DNA from: Mermis nigrescens | Taxonomy: Eukaryota; Nematoda; Enoplea; Mermithida; Mermithidae | NCBI GenBank assembly: GCA_036768485.1 | Contig: JAVLUZ010000157.1 | Coordinates: forward strand, 14,263,877-14,327,876 | Length of the DNA: 64,000 nt | Reading direction: 5' to 3' | Shown here: positions 36,501 through 51,500 of the stretch, piece after piece | Layout of the letters: each line of letters opens with the position of its first letter | Position numbering within the stretch: position 1 is the first letter of the stretch | The notes under the pieces: generated by a model | Told to the model about the DNA's origin: nothing | What the model saw: only the letters and a program-made list of their open reading frames with translations | Databases searched by the model: none | Program-made: the position numbers and the translations under genes

Positions 36501-39500
36501 AAAATCTGAACTTGCTTACTTAATTCTGCCCGATTTTGTTCTGCAACCGTTGAGGATTTATTAAATTTTTTGTCTTGATCTTCCCGTCTTTCAAATGATA
36601 GCGCACACATTAAGCCTTACTTTATATTTTAAACATCAAATAGTTTTTGCGGCCGGCTTGAAATGTAAGTGTGCTCTAATTGTCATTCTATTTACGACTG
36701 TAAAGTATTAGGTTGATTTCTCCTTCCCTAACATTGTTAATACTGTCGGCATTTATATGAATTAATTTTTTAAGTAATATTTTCGATACATATCATCTTT
36801 GTCTGCAGCACGCGTTTAATAGAAATTTGGCGTACTATCGTATTGGCTACATCTATATGATTGTAAATACGAGTTAATGTGGACTGCTAAAATCAGATAA
36901 AATAAAAATTACGCATGTGTCTAAATAGATAGGATTAATCGCTTTTCAATATGTAGTTTTTTAAATTATTCTTTTTTACCTAACATTTTCCATATTAAGA
37001 GCTGTGGTGCCACCGGCTTACGGAATCTCGGAAATTCGTGCTACATGAACAGTGTCGTGCAATGTTTATCTAATACGGATTGCCTTAGGCAGTACTTTAT
37101 GATTGATGGACGCTATCGAAGTGACATAAATTAGTATGTGAGATTTTTTGGGTGCGCAGTATCCATTAAAAGTAAATATCGCTTAAATTGAATTTGAATT
37201 ATACGAGTCTCCACTCCATATTATGTATGTGTCAACTATGCGTATTCTGTCATATTTTTCAGGTCATTTCTCGTCATTCAAGTATGCTAAATTTATGAGA
37301 ATGTTTAAACTTATTTCCAACAATTATCTGCTGCAGTGTATCCAAAAATTTTATTTACCACTCATAATCGCAAATTATTTTGCACCCAAATACCAAAAAA
37401 AATTGTCAATGCATTTTAACTCGTTTACAAACCATTAAGGCATGATTACTTCTTGTTCCATTATCATGCGTTCCTATCACACATGCACACAGAGGGTGAG
37501 GGGATATTACCCCTCTGAAGGGTCAGCCGTACAGGTACTGTCCGTCGATTTTGAGCTGATAGAACGTTTTTAGCATCATTTTTTAGGTGAAAAGCAGTAA
37601 AAATGTCAAAAATTTTCCCGCCGGATTAGTATTTTTATGTACTTTTTACTCAAAAAGTGCGCGGAATTAATAAATTTTTACATTTTTCAATGTTAAAAGT
37701 GACATAATGCAGTCAAAACGGCTAAAAATGCTTTAAAAATGCGATATTACCTCGGAAGAACTTTTATAGGCTATTTATTTTGACCATTTTGGTTATTTAA
37801 ACCGCAAAAAAAATCGTGAACATTAAATTTACTGTTTTGGGTTTTCGGGATTTCACCCCCTCCCTCTGCAGATCCTGACCTTGTGCACCTATGATTCCTG
37901 TCAGTAGACAATATTTGCAAAGGGCGAAATATTATTGCTGCCCGATTTTCTATATATAAAAAATGTGAAAGACAATCAGTTATATGTCCAAAGAAAATGC
38001 TGATCGTTTCTTGTCAAACGTTGCACGGCTAAATGGGAAATAAAAGAATTGCTTTCCAAAATACATATGTACCTACCTAGAGTATTTGAAAAATGTATCT
38101 CTAGATTTTTGCTGAGTTCCATTCTACTTCAACCTCAGGTTAGACATAACTCATGATCTGTTTATTAGCTGGAAATACACTCGAGGAGGATTCACCTGGT
38201 TTTTTGTGAAATTAATGTGTTATATGCCTAATGTGCGATTCTAAATTTTTTGGGAGTATTATGCTATCAACTGCAGACGTTACATTATCACTCCATTTTT
38301 TGCGAAAAATTTCGTTCTTTATCTCTTGACTTGTTTTTCATCCTTTCCGTTATTGTTCAACTTTGTCTCAAACATTGTTAATGTTCAACTTTGTCTCAAA
38401 AATTGCCTACCTACTACTACTACTACTTCCTAAGATTATGATATGTCTCGTCAGATAGAAATATTTGGATTTTTGATATTTAAGTCGTCTTACTGGCGAG
38501 CTAACACGCCTCTTTTATTTTGATTTAGCATCGCACACAATCATTTAGAACACTGTTTTCGTTTTTTTCACGATTTTGCTCGATGCTCTATAGTGCCCTT
38601 CTTTTTTTGCTTTTTTATCAGATGACTTCCTATTATTATTAAAGAGAATCATTTTTGGGAAACAGCTAAAGTCTGGGGGTCAGATGGGGCAAAATTGATA
38701 GAAATAGCACTAAAAATTAAATTCTCGGGGTTTATCGATTTCTGAATGGTTTTTTCGATTCTTGGGGTGTAAACCCCCAAACCCCCGATGATGCCCATGT
38801 GCGATGAGAATCCCGTTTTGATTTCATTTTAATCGTTACAGCCATAATAAATTGGGCTCTGGTGGTACTGTTGCGAGGAACTTCGCTGTTTTGCTGGCTT
38901 CGCTGTGGACGGGGCAGTTTAAATACATTAGTCCAACTCATTTCAAGGTATAAATTAGATTTTATTTGTATTGGTGCTGGTGGTTTTTCGCAGACGTTGG
39001 TTTGCCTGACAGGCTTGTTTGACACACATACGTGTTCTTGGGGGGTTGATCTCTAGAATGGCAACTGACTCCCCGCAAAATGGCTGCGACCCCCAGAATT
39101 GTCGATTCTTCGTAAAAGTTGGTAAAAAATGTAAAAGTGTGCCTTTTTAAGCGTTTTTAGCTCATTTTTGGCTCAAAAATCTTAAGTGTTTGACTTGTAC
39201 CTATCGTCTTTTAGCCCAAAAAAGGCACTTTGTAAAAATTTTTCGGGCCTGACTTCCCCCCTAGAATTCTTATGCTGTACATCAAATGTAACGGCTCGAA
39301 ATTTAAGGAGGGGTCTCCGGCCAATTTTAGTGGGGAGGGGGTAAATGACGTCCAATTTTTGGCCAAAAAACGCCTAAAAACGGCCGAAAAATTCGATTTT
39401 TTTCAAAAATCGGGGAGGGGGTTAAAAGTGTTCTGGCTTGGGGGGACGTCCGACTTAGGATGGGGAAATCTCTTCCATCCCCATCTTACATATATGCTGA

Positions 39501-42500
39501 TACACCAAAGTTAATTCTCTTCTGAACTTCCCTAACTCTTCCGTTTCGATCATAGTTTGTGCCAAAACATCGGGCATCAGTCTTTATCAGCTATCAGAAC
39601 TATGATACTTTTTGAAACCTTATCTTTGAAAATTTTGATACTTATGGTGATTCGGCCATCTACGTAACTTGCACTATTTTTATATCGATGGTTAATTTCT
39701 TAACAACTTTCACTAATTAGATATCCACCTTAAAGTTCAGTTTGAAGATTTACTTTTCAAGCTCGAAGTCCTTTTGCAATTTAGGTCTAGAATTTCAGTT
39801 TTTTTTAATTTTGTAACAATGACTTTCAGGAATGATTTTTCTGCAGTTTGAGTCAGTTGTTTTGCTCAAAAATTGTCGAGCACCTGACTTTTAGTATTTT
39901 CAGGAAATACATAGAAAAGCAAGATCTATCCTTAGTGTTCAAAAATTTCAAACATCTCAAATACAGTATTATTCCTTGTTTACCGTTCGCAATTTAGGTG
40001 CTCAATTATAAATTTCTATTATTTATATTAATCATTTAGTTTATTTTTATTATACTTTACCCTTTTTTAAATTTAATTCATTTTGTTTTCTTCAGTAAAA
40101 TCATTTTTTCTACGTGAGAAATAGTGTGATTTACATGATTGTACGCTTTGTTTTTTGTTGGTGATGATAAACAACTGAATAGAATCAGCAACACAATCAA
40201 GTGAAGAATTTAACAATGTTCTTTTTTTAATTATGATAATTGACTTCCTTCTTTCGTTCAGATCCTAAAGACAAAATAATCTATTTGTGGTTTTTCATTT
40301 TAGCATGTAGTGGGTAGCCTAGCTCCAGCTTTTGCGAACTTTGAGCAGCAAGATGCGCAAGAATTCTTAGTTTTCCTGTTGTGCGCTTTACACGAAGACC
40401 TTAACAAGGTTTGATAGTAGAATATTCTTTAAATAAGACATTCGTTTTTTAGCAGGCATTTTATTTCTGTACCCATCTATGCTGATTTTGACAACTTTTT
40501 ATTTCTATTAGAGTTTTCTGACTTTACTTCAATAATTTTATAATGAATTGTTGCTTTTTATGTATTTTTGTTTCAAGGGCGCGCATGATTTTGTGGTTCT
40601 CTCTTCTCAAACAGCTTTTCACACTCCACGAAAAAATTTCATTATCTCCAATATTATATTCTCGAAAATCAGCTGGAAATTTAATTAACTTTTCATAACT
40701 TTTGGCGCATTTTTCGAATTTTTCGAACTTTCGTTCAATTAAAAGTGCGCTTTAGTTATATGGTGCATTTCTATTTCTTTAACCCGTAGTAAAATCATTT
40801 TTATAATAGCTGGTTTACAGTGAGTACCTTACCATGTAAAAAGGATCCTGCTTATTGTAGCATTAATTATTAGCCGATTTGAAGCTCAAATGAGTCAAGT
40901 TTTTTTAATCGAGAATAATTTTTTGCGATACAGATACATACGTCTGCCTTCCTTGCCATCGCCTTAACAAAGTGCCTGTTTTTCCGGAAAATGAAGCCTA
41001 ATCTTACTTTAAATAAATCACATTTTTTAGGTTCGTGATCTGGTTTTTAAAAATTAATACTTGACCTCTATAATCTTCTTATGAAATTCAATTTTAAATT
41101 GCGTGCAACATCAATGAATGACGGAACAATCGAATTTCTCCGCGAAATTCGGGCAACTATTTTTATAAGACGGGATCCTCTCATAGACGCACAGCATGGT
41201 TTATTTGGGGTTGAGCTGGTCCGGGAGGTCGGTTAGCGAACATTTTTGCCCAAAATGACCGCAAAAGCTTGTGTAAATGCTAATATAGTGTTAAAACTAC
41301 GTTATTTCACAGTTTCTGTTCAATTTCAAGCACTGTTGAATAAAATTTTCGATTTTTATTCATTTTTGGCCTTCATTTTGCCACCTTTTTAAAAGATTTC
41401 CAATTTTTCCATGCTGGTTGGTCTGCCTAGACCAACTTTATAAGACGTAAACGGCTCTAAATCGGTCACAGTTGCCAGAGTCACTTCGCCCGGGGTGTAG
41501 ACAGCTTCGTGATAAACGTTCATGTCATTGTGATCCGCTGTTTCACTGGCAGACCTACACAGATGTAAATGAAACTTTCTTAAAGTGGGTTTAGCATACA
41601 ATTTAGCTCTCTAGAGTTTATCAAAGCAAATCTTAACGCTAATTGATCAGACTTTCACGCAAGTTTTTCAACCTATTGTGTTACATGAATATTTATACTC
41701 GTATATATAAGCCCTTAGCCAGGATTTTATTTCGGGGGGACAAAAAATTTTGAAAGGCAGATATTTCGAGAATTATTAGATTGGTAGTGAAAAATAAGGG
41801 CATTTCTGAATGTTCCTTAACGAGCCCTACGTAATAATGAAAAAAATCAAAAAATTTCCAAATAATTTTTTGTTTATTTCATACTCTTAAGCAAAAAATA
41901 TATGGCTTAAACTATCTGCATGACTGATTTCTCATCGTTCAGTTCATAAACAGTTTCTAAACTTTGGTATTTGTACTCAATCCTTGTGATCTGCAAAGAA
42001 AAACAACCAGAAAATTTGTCATTTCGGCACGAAGCGCCTTGAAAATTTGGCATTTTCTGCCTGTCTAACTTAAATCTGATCAGTTCTAAAGACGAAAACT
42101 ATACAGCAACAATTGATCCGGCTCGAAGCGCCGCAAACTTTTGTGTTTACGAGCTCAAAAGCTCAAAAGTACGCAAAGAATCTGTCTTGGCGACCTTTTA
42201 AATGCGCTTTGAGAACTTTTCATTTCTTCCTTTGGGGGACCGTTGTGAAAAAATAAATTAAATATTGGGGGGCAACTGCCCTTTTGCCCCCTTTGACTAT
42301 GGGCCTGCGTAAGTAAAAAGATAGACCTTTAAGTTTTAAAATTCGTAATGAAAGATTGAAAAAAATGTTATAAATTGTAGACTTTGATACTAATAAATAA
42401 ATAAATAAATAAAAAGCCTTATAAGATGTTTCGAATAATTGTGCATAATTTTTCTATGTTTTTCAGTATTCAAATGCATAATAAGCCTCTTAATATGCTA

Positions 42501-45500
42501 AAATAAGAAGTAGCATGAGGTTTGATTAAAACATTTTTGCAGACAATTCTAATTAATACGACTGCTTCACAAATAAAATAAATCAATGTTTAGTAATAGA
42601 AAACTTTTCCTTTGTTGTTACTCATTTAATAAAAGAATATTGAATGTCTCGTTGCCTTTTATTTATAAGAGTAGGCAACTTTATTTGATAATCTTTCAAA
42701 ATATCTCATTTAATTAAATCTCTTGCATTAAGAGGAAAATTGCGTAAAATTACGTTAGATCTGGGCCCTATTGCACAAGATTAGGAGTGTAGGAGTGTAG
42801 GAGTAAAATTACTCCTAGCCGAGGAGTCTCCTAAATCTGGTTGCACAAGTTACTCCTAGAGTAGGAGTAATTTTTGAACAAAACCTAGGAGTAAACTCTC
42901 CTTTTACTCCTAGTAGGAGTAATTTTAGGAGTGTAGGAGTGTAGGAGTAAATCGAAGCGGACGTTTTACGGCTAAGTCGTTTTGTATTCAATCTAGTCGC
43001 TAATAGCCGGTCTTCAATTCATTATCATGTTAAGAGAGGAAAAGATCATCTTTTCAAAATTAATTCGCGAAAATAAAGAAGTGTTACTCGGAAAAATTCA
43101 CTCCTACTGTTACAAGCGATTCTAAACGAGATGCTTGGACTAAAATTCGAGAAGATTGCATAGCAACTGGATTTGATCCTCTTCCCGAAGGAAAAGATTG
43201 GCAATATCTTCGGGACAAAGTTAATGGCAACATAAAAAGCAAGACAAAGGATTAGTTAGACAAACGAAATAAAACTGGTGCTGATAGCTTCAATACGGAG
43301 CCCAATGAGATTGATTTGCTTATAATAGAAATTATTGGAAAGGATTCTCCTGAGCTTAAGGTAATTAAATAAAGTACGCAACGCTCTGAAGCTTAAAATT
43401 TCATATAATACTCTTATGAAGTTTAACTGGAGTTAGGCATGCAGACATTAGAGCGCACGACATTAGAGCGCAACGACATTAGCGCGCGCGACATTAGAAC
43501 GCCGACATTAAAGTGCAGTGGGTATTTTTCAGTTTTTAATTTGTGGCGACAGCAATAGCTTGCGGATTCAGATTGGTGCCAGACATGGGCTAAGCCTAAG
43601 ACATAAATGGAGCAAAAATTGCGGAGCGAGCGTAGCTAGCGGAGCAATTTTTGCTTCATTTATCTCAGGCTTAGCCCATGCGCTGGCATCGTGTTCTGAG
43701 GGCATTCTAATACGAATATGGGTACCATCTGCGCAACCCAATATAGACGGAATACCCGAAATTTCATGAAATTTATGAGCATTTTCAACTAAGCTGGCTA
43801 AACTTTTAGGAAAGACAACAATTTTGGGCCAAATGAGCCTATTAATTAAGCTGACGACGTTGTGTATCTTCCGACACACCGTTGACTTATGTAAACCGTG
43901 AGCATCTCCGACAAGCGTGTATATTCCTCCAGTTGCTAAGAATCTAAGCGTAAGTAAAATTTGCTTATCCGGTATAAAGCACAATTCTGATACGTCTTTG
44001 GTTCCAAAAAAGCACCAATAGTATTATAAATTTGTTTCACAACGTGCCGATTAAGCCGGAAGCATTCTTGAAAATTATCTAATTCAAAATTTATCCTCGG
44101 TTTATATAATGGTCGCTTTCGTTTCTTCGTAACTTCTACCTCAGTTTCACTCTCGCTGGAGCTATCCATAGAACGTTTAACTCGACATATTCAAAAAATG
44201 ACAATGAAAGTTTACTCCTCAGCATTTAGGATCATACAAACACTCCTAGATTTTGTGTGCACTTCTAGGAGTAAAATTACTCCTACAAATAACACTCCTA
44301 ACTAGTGTGCAACAGGAAGAAAATTTACTCCTAAAATTACTCCTACGTCAGCCCCTTTTACTCCTACATTTACTTCTACACTCCTACTTTAGGAGTCTCC
44401 TTACTCCTAGACTGTGCAACAGGAATTCCTCCTACACTCCTAACTCCGACACTCCTAGCCGCTTGTGCAACAGGGCCCTGATTTATGTATGTCCAGGGCC
44501 CTATTGCACAAGATTAGGAGTGTAGGAGTGTAGGAGTAAAATTACTCCTAGCCGAGGAGTCTCCTAAATCTGGTTGCACAAGTTACTCCTAGAGTAGGAG
44601 TAATTTTTGAACAAAACCTAGGAGTAAACTCTCCTTTTACTCCTAGTAGGAGTAATTTTAGAGTGTAGGAGTGTAGGAGTAAATCGAAGCGGACTTTTTA
44701 CGGCTAAGTCGTTTTGTATTCAATCTAGTCGCTAATAGCCAGTCTTCAATTCATTATCATGTTACGAGAGGAAAAGATCATCTTTTTAAAATTAATTCGC
44801 GAAAATAAAGAAGTGTTACTCGTAAACTTCACTCCTACTGTTACACGCGATTCTAAACGAGATGCTTGGACCTCTTCCCGAAGGAAAAGATTGGCAATAT
44901 CTTCGGGACAAAGTATATGGCACCATAAAAAGCAAGACAAAGGAAAAGTTAGACAAACGAAATAAAACTGGTGCTGATAGCTTCAATACGGAGCTCAATG
45001 AGATTGATTTGCTTATAATAGAAATTATTGGAAAGGATTCTCCTGAGCTTAAGGTAATTAAATAAAGTACGCAACGCTCTGAAGCTTAAAATTTCATATA
45101 ATACTCTTATGAAGTTTAACTGGAGTTAGGCATGCAGACATTAGAGCGCACGCGCCGACATTAGAGCGCAACGACATTAGCGCGCGCGACATTAGAACGC
45201 CGATATTAAAGTGCAGTGGGTATTTTTCAGTTTTTAATTTGTGGCGACAGCGATAGCTTGCGGATTCAGATTGGTGCCAGACATGGGCTAAGCCTAAGGC
45301 ATAAATGGAGCAAAAATTGCGGAGCGAGCGAGCAGCACAATTTTTGCTTCATTTATCTCAGGTTTAGCCCATGCGCTGGCATCAATGTGAATGCACATAA
45401 TTAAGCCTAAGCCTAAGACATTGGTAATCCCACTTAGTCACAGTCCCCCGTCGCTTCGGAGACTAATCCGAAAGATTCCCAAAGGCAGGCTTACTTTTCA

Positions 45501-48500
45501 CCCATCCTTAAACACATGAACTTCAACAGCCTGTAACTCGGTCAAAAATGTCGACCGCCACCTAATTCTTTCAAATGTGAACTGCCCACCCCAAACTCAG
45601 TTAGAAAATGCCCTTGTCCTAACTTTCTGGGACTTTCCAATTTCCTCTACTTTAGTCGAAAGAATTCAAAAGTCTGTTCATTGTTTTACAAAACAAAAGA
45701 AACCGCATGCATTTATCACTACCTGATACCGAGATATTCATGCGTAGGTAGTTAAATTTGCCCCGTTAGCATAAAAGTTTTGTAAAGTTGCGTGAAAAAC
45801 ATCTATTATGGCTGCGCTCTAATGTCGCGCGCTCTAGTGTCGGCTTACCCTGGAGTTATACTTAAAATTTTTGAGTGATAAAATTTATGATTGAGATTAA
45901 GCGCCATAACGCCCTAATTCTAAGTCGGTGATAAGCATACGTGGGCAGCAAAAAAATTCTGGGAGGGTGCAAGATTTTTCAAAGGTCAAAAAATGGCCTT
46001 AAAAATGGTGGTATGACTAAAAAACACCATTTTTCGACGTTTCTCATCGAGCAGTATCCATTGGCATCAAAAAATTGCGAAAAAACAAAAAATAGTATTA
46101 TAAAAAGCAACAATAGTATTATAAATTTGTTTCACAACGTGCCGATTAAGCCGGAAGCATTCTTGAAAATTATCCAATTCAAAATTTATCCTCGGTTTAT
46201 ATAATGGTCGCTTTCGTTTATTCGTAACTTCTACCTCAGTTTCACTCTCGCTGGAGCTATCCATAGAACAATTAACTCGAAATATTCAAAAAATGACAAT
46301 GAAAGTTTACTCCTCAGCATTTAGGAGCATATAAACACTCCTAGATTTTGTGTGCACTTCTAGGAGTAAAATTACTCCTACAAATAACACTCCTAACCAG
46401 TGTGCAACAGGAAGAAAATTTACTCCTAAAATTACTCCTACGTCAGCCCCTTTTACTCCTACATTTACTTCTACACTCCTACTTTAGTAGACTCCTTACT
46501 CCTAGACTGTGCAACAGGAATTTCTCCTACACTCTAACTCCTACACTCCTACACTCCTAGCCGCTTGTGCAACAGGGCCCAGGTATGTATGGCTCGGTTT
46601 TTTTTTGTTTTAGTTACATGTTCAGATTGTTATCAAACCAATGGTTTGCTTAAATTATAAAGCGCCTTCTATTCCTTAAAATTAGCCTGTGTTTTCATAC
46701 ATCATTCGTAATTTAAGGTTCATTATAAAATTGCGATACCTGATGAGATATCCGATGACTTGAGTATCGAAGTGGCTGGTCAAAAAGTATGGCAAAATTT
46801 TTTGACGAATGACCAGTCTGTGATTATAGATAACTTTTATGTAAGTATAGCTTGGTTCTTAAGTTCTGCCTAGGGCATCCTGTGTTAAATCAAACGCCTA
46901 ACACGCATACATGCACAGCATGGGAATTCTGGGGGGGGGTGAAAACCTAAAGTGCCTTTTTTGGGCCCAAAAATGGCCGGTACGCGTTAAAAAACATCGT
47001 TTTTTGGCGTTTCTGACGATACTCTATCCTTCTAGAGCATAAAATCATGAAAAAAATTCCGAAAAAAGTCGAATAAATTGACCAATATATCGCTTAAAAC
47101 ATGAATATATGGCGCGAAGCGCCGAAAATTTGGCGATTTTGAGCAAATAGAGAGCCAAAACCCCTAAAAAGACACTTTTTCTACCAATTTTCAGGTAAGT
47201 TTAGGAAACTTTTGAAAAATCGCCAATTCTGGGGGTGAAAAATTTTTTGCGGGGGTGAAAAATGATTCTGCGGGGGTGAAACCCCCCCCCCTCCCCAAGA
47301 TCATGTATGCTAACACGCAATCCTTAGCAACGTTTTAGGATGGCGAGCATAGTTTTCCAAAGTCGAAAGTTCAGGGGAGGGGTGAAATCCTAAAATTTGA
47401 TACCACTAGATTTAGAGTTCTAGCCTTTTTTGCAGGTCAAATATGAAAAATGGCTAAAACATCGTACATATATAGCATGTTTTAAAGTGAAAAACTGCAT
47501 TTTAAAGTACTATTTGTCCAATTCTGACTAGTTTCGTCACTCTTGTAAGTAAAAAATATAAGGATTCATCGAAAACTTTGACTTTTCAGATCATTTTAAC
47601 TTTATTCTAGGCAGTGTTTTTTGTACAAGATCCGTTTGTACATGTACAAGGATGGTCCCCAAAAGTCTTTGTACATTTTATGCACTCATATTTTTGGGTA
47701 CTATATGGTACAGTAGTGATTTTAGTGTGGTAAAAATAGAGTTGTTAGACTTTTGGTAGCGTATTTTAGCTAAGTTCTGGGTCTCTAAGGGCAAGAATCA
47801 CTAAGGATCGTCTTAAAATGGCGCGAAGCGCCGAAAAATTCGAAATTTTTTCTTTTGAAATGCAATTTCTGCCATTATAAAGATATATAGAACACACAAT
47901 TACTTGCGCCGAAAATTTTTGCGAATTTCAGACCTTTCTTGCAATTTTTGTCTTCCCAAAAATCTTTGTACATGTACAAAGACGGTCCCTAAATGTCTTT
48001 GTACATCGGGAAAAATCTTTGTCGAGTACAAAAAAACACTGATTCTAAGTATTTTATTGGTAAACAAAACAGAAATGTACTAGTCGGCGCAATGCGCCAA
48101 AAAAGTTTCAATATCTGCTGCTTTTTTACCCGAAAATCAGGCAGAAAATGTTTGATAGCTCAAAATCGTCTGACAATGATTCGAGTCTCGGACCCTAAGG
48201 GGGGTAATACCCTGCCCCCTCACCCCCCATGGGAATGTGTGTTGGTGAGAACTGTACGTATATCCGACTGCAGATGAACAAATTCAGCAATCAGATGCAC
48301 TCTCTTAATGCATACACTGGCTCCGTTGAAATAAGGAAAAGTGAACGTATGAACATACATATAAGTATAGCTACTTTTTTAGATTATCAAAAATCTAATT
48401 GGTCGTCATATTAGGAATTGATCGGAAAATACTCGTCTATTTAGCGCATAAATTTTTGCAACAGATGGCTGACTTAAGATCAGTGGCGGATCCAGGATTT

Positions 48501-51500
48501 TCTGACAGGGGCTGAACGCAAACTTTTCCCAATAGTGTCAAAATTTGTCCGAAAAATCCGTTCATTATGCATACAGTATCGGTTTTTTCGTCTTCCGGTA
48601 GTCAGAATCATTTATGATTTGAAAAAGTCAGAAAATTTAAGAAGTTTTCTGCGAAAAATGCGCAAATTAGTGCAAAAATCGGCACAGAGCATCGAAAATG
48701 TATTCGAGAATTTATTGTATGAACTAAAAATCCTTATTATGTACATAAACTATCCTGCTGACGTAAAAAATAAAGTTTTAGAATGCCAAGAAAGTCAGGA
48801 AATGTTATTTATGAGTACCACCTCGTCGCGAAGCGCCGGAAAAATTTAAAAAATCGTGATAAGAAGACTAAAATCATCCAAAAATACGCATTATTCTCTA
48901 TTGCGCCCCACTATTTTTTGACGACAGTGGGGCGGCCGCCTCCCTCCGCCCCCTCTAAATCCTCGCCTGCTTAAAATGCTGTAATGCATATATGTTGAAA
49001 TTACTCCGAAGCTTTTAAAATAATTTGCATCCCTTCCCTGCTATTCACTGGGTTGTAGATATTGAAATATTTATTTTCTAGAAAAAGCATTCTAGATCCT
49101 ACTCGCAGCAGATACGATCATTACCATAATCTTTCTTAAAAGTTGATGATTTACCTAAGCTCAAGTAGGTACTGCACTAGTTAATACCGTAATCGTTCCA
49201 TATCTTGCGCAACTGTTTTAAAATTGTTATTGAATGGAGAAATTTTTGCGCGGCAATGTAGGCGTTGAGATGTCTACATAATTTCGTCAGTTTGATATTT
49301 TATCCTTTAAATGTAAGCATTAAGCAACATTATGTACATATAAGGGTGATTGGATCTTAAAAACTGACAGTATGTTTCAAGCACACATGGGCATAGGGTG
49401 GGGGGCTCTGGACCATAGGTGCACAAGGTCGGGGTCGGCAGGGGGTGACATCCCGAAAATCCAAAACAGTAAATTTAACGTTCATGATTTTTTTGCTGTT
49501 TTAACGGTTAAAATGGTCAAAATAGCCTATACACGTTTTTTCGTGGTAATATCGCACTCTAAAAGCATTTTTAGTCCATTTTGACATTTTGACTGCATTG
49601 TATCACTTTTAACACTACAAAATAATTTATCAATTTTGGGCGCTTTTTGAGTAAAAAGTACTTAGAAGTACTAATTTGGCGCGACGCGCCAGAAAAATTT
49701 TGACGTTTTTACTGCTTTTGACCTCAAAAATGATGCGAAAAACGTTCCATCGGCTCAAAATGGCTGGACAGTACCTGTCCGGCTGACCCTTCAGGGGGTA
49801 ATATTCCCCTCACCCCGTTTGTGCATGTATCGTCTGGACCCCCCAGAATCTGGCGGACCCCCTCCCCTGAATCGGTAGACCCCAAGAATCATACATGTAA
49901 CGGCTCGAAATTTGGGGGTTCCGGCCTTTTTTAGGTGGTGGGGTAAATGACCCCTAATTTTTGGCCAAAAAAATCGATTTTCTTCCAAAAATCGGGGGAG
50001 GGGTTAAAAATTTTCTGGCTTTGGGGGAATGGGGGACGTCGTGACTTGGGTGGGTGGATCCCCCATCCCCCTTGTTACATGTATGCCCAGAATTGAATTT
50101 TCGGTGCTATTTTTGGCAATTTTGCCCCATCGGACCCCCTCCAAAATTTGGTCGCTGCCCATGTATGGTTTTAAGTGTATATTAAATGGGGAAACAGTAA
50201 TTTTAATTTTTTACTCATCAGATTTTGGCTTTTCAACTTTAAGCATTTGTCAAGTGCAAATTGTTTTTCATCATTACTTCATGCGACTTCAATCACTTTG
50301 ATTATTAATTTGTGTAGATTAGTTCTTTTACTTTGTTCCCTGTCATTCAGTCAACGTCATAAACCTATCATTTTTGCATTAATTGATTGCCTTGTAAACT
50401 GGTTTATTAGATTTAGTATTGCCTTTTTTAAATTCTGCATTCTTTAAGGGTCAATTCGCGTCCATTATGAAATGTTCATATTGCGGGAATACTTCTCGCA
50501 ATTTCGAAGCTTTTATGAGTCTGACTGTGCCTATCCCTGAAACTGCAAAGCGATGCACATTGCAGGTATGCCCTTCCAGCTAAATTTTAGCAGACCAAAA
50601 AGATCATCTTACATTATGTTCTCTCCGAGATTTAAAAAAGAACTCGAAAAATATTCTTAAAAAATCTTGTCACCGATACTGCTAACTTGCACTTCATTTC
50701 TGTCTATTTAAGCATCAATTTAGCTATTTTTCAGAGTTAAATTCTCTGGTACCAATCAATTTAGAAATTTATTAATACCCTTTCCTTCTGCCTTTAAGCC
50801 GATTTAACCTTTTGTTTTAGTAATTATTCTTGCATCGTTGTACTTATGCGTCTGTTTAAATCTTATTTATATATTTTTATGTACATCCAGGCAGGATGAC
50901 ATTTTCTCTTAAAAGAGCGAATTTTGCAACAAAGAATCACTTGTCAGTAAATGCATGTTTTCTCCCTTTTAGCGCAACTTTTGACTTTTGTTAAATTTTC
51001 CTCTCTAATAACTATGTAAATCTCGTTGGACAAACTCATCTTTGGTGTACAAAATTTTGATCATAAAAATACTTTAGCATATGTACTTAACTTCCCGACC
51101 GCGTAACTTTACATTTTTTATTTTTTTGTAAATTTTTCTAAATATAAATTTCTTTCATTCTGACTAATTATTGTTAAAACTTCTTGCCTTTGCGTTTCTG
51201 TATTCATTTTTCTTACTTAAGAAACAAAAAATTAAAAATATAAATAAAAAATTTTCAGTGCATACTCTTGGAAGGAGGTGGTTGATATGATTTAAAAATT
51301 CAAAATGCAATGTTTTGATTTCATGTTTAAAATGCTAGATGAGTTTTTGCTAGAAAATTTGGGGCCTAAATCTTATGCTTGAAATCGGTGAGGACCGTCA
51401 GTTTTATTAAGGACATTCCTTGCTGCTTTTTTTATCGTATTTTTTGTGCAGTTGATTTATTAGATCATTTTTTGGTTCTTAAGGACTGTTTGCAAAGATT

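Larger units (their letters stand above)
42764..44477. mobile_element. Harbinger-like transposon, copy 1 (decayed)
   Basis: The ends are GGCCCTATTGCACAAG and, in complement, GGCCCTGTTGCACAAG, flanked by the 3-bp TSD CTG (42761-42763 and 44478-44480). Dense TAGGAGT/ACTCCTA arrays lie inside both ends. It has a plus-strand DNA-binding ORF and a minus-strand transposase, the paired layout of PIF/Harbinger elements. A nested element starting at 43436 and a deletion destroy the transposase. Confidence 0.9.
44497..46579. mobile_element. Harbinger-like transposon, copy 2 (decayed)
   Basis: The ends match copy 1 and are flanked by the 3-bp TSD CAG (44494-44496 and 46580-46582). It starts only 16 bases after the TSD of copy 1. 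It keeps both ends of the nested element, but most of the transposase is replaced by a family J insertion (from 45936); only the [21 protein letters not shown]-terminal part remains (46264-46100, minus). Confidence 0.9.

Noticed and set aside
43445..43515. GACATTAGAGCGC repeats as a CRISPR-like array
   Set aside because: Repeats are short, degenerate and lack regular spacers; they belong to the ends of a DNA transposon in an animal genome.
48535..48849. 104-codon ORF near 48.6 kb
   Set aside because: Falls inside a CAGTGGCGG-family MITE and shows no domain.
51455..51483. Longer 5' version of USP8 exon 16
   Set aside because: The AG at 51454 is phase 1 but exon 15 ends in phase 0; the AG at 51483 gives the conserved CTLQ-DCLQ join.
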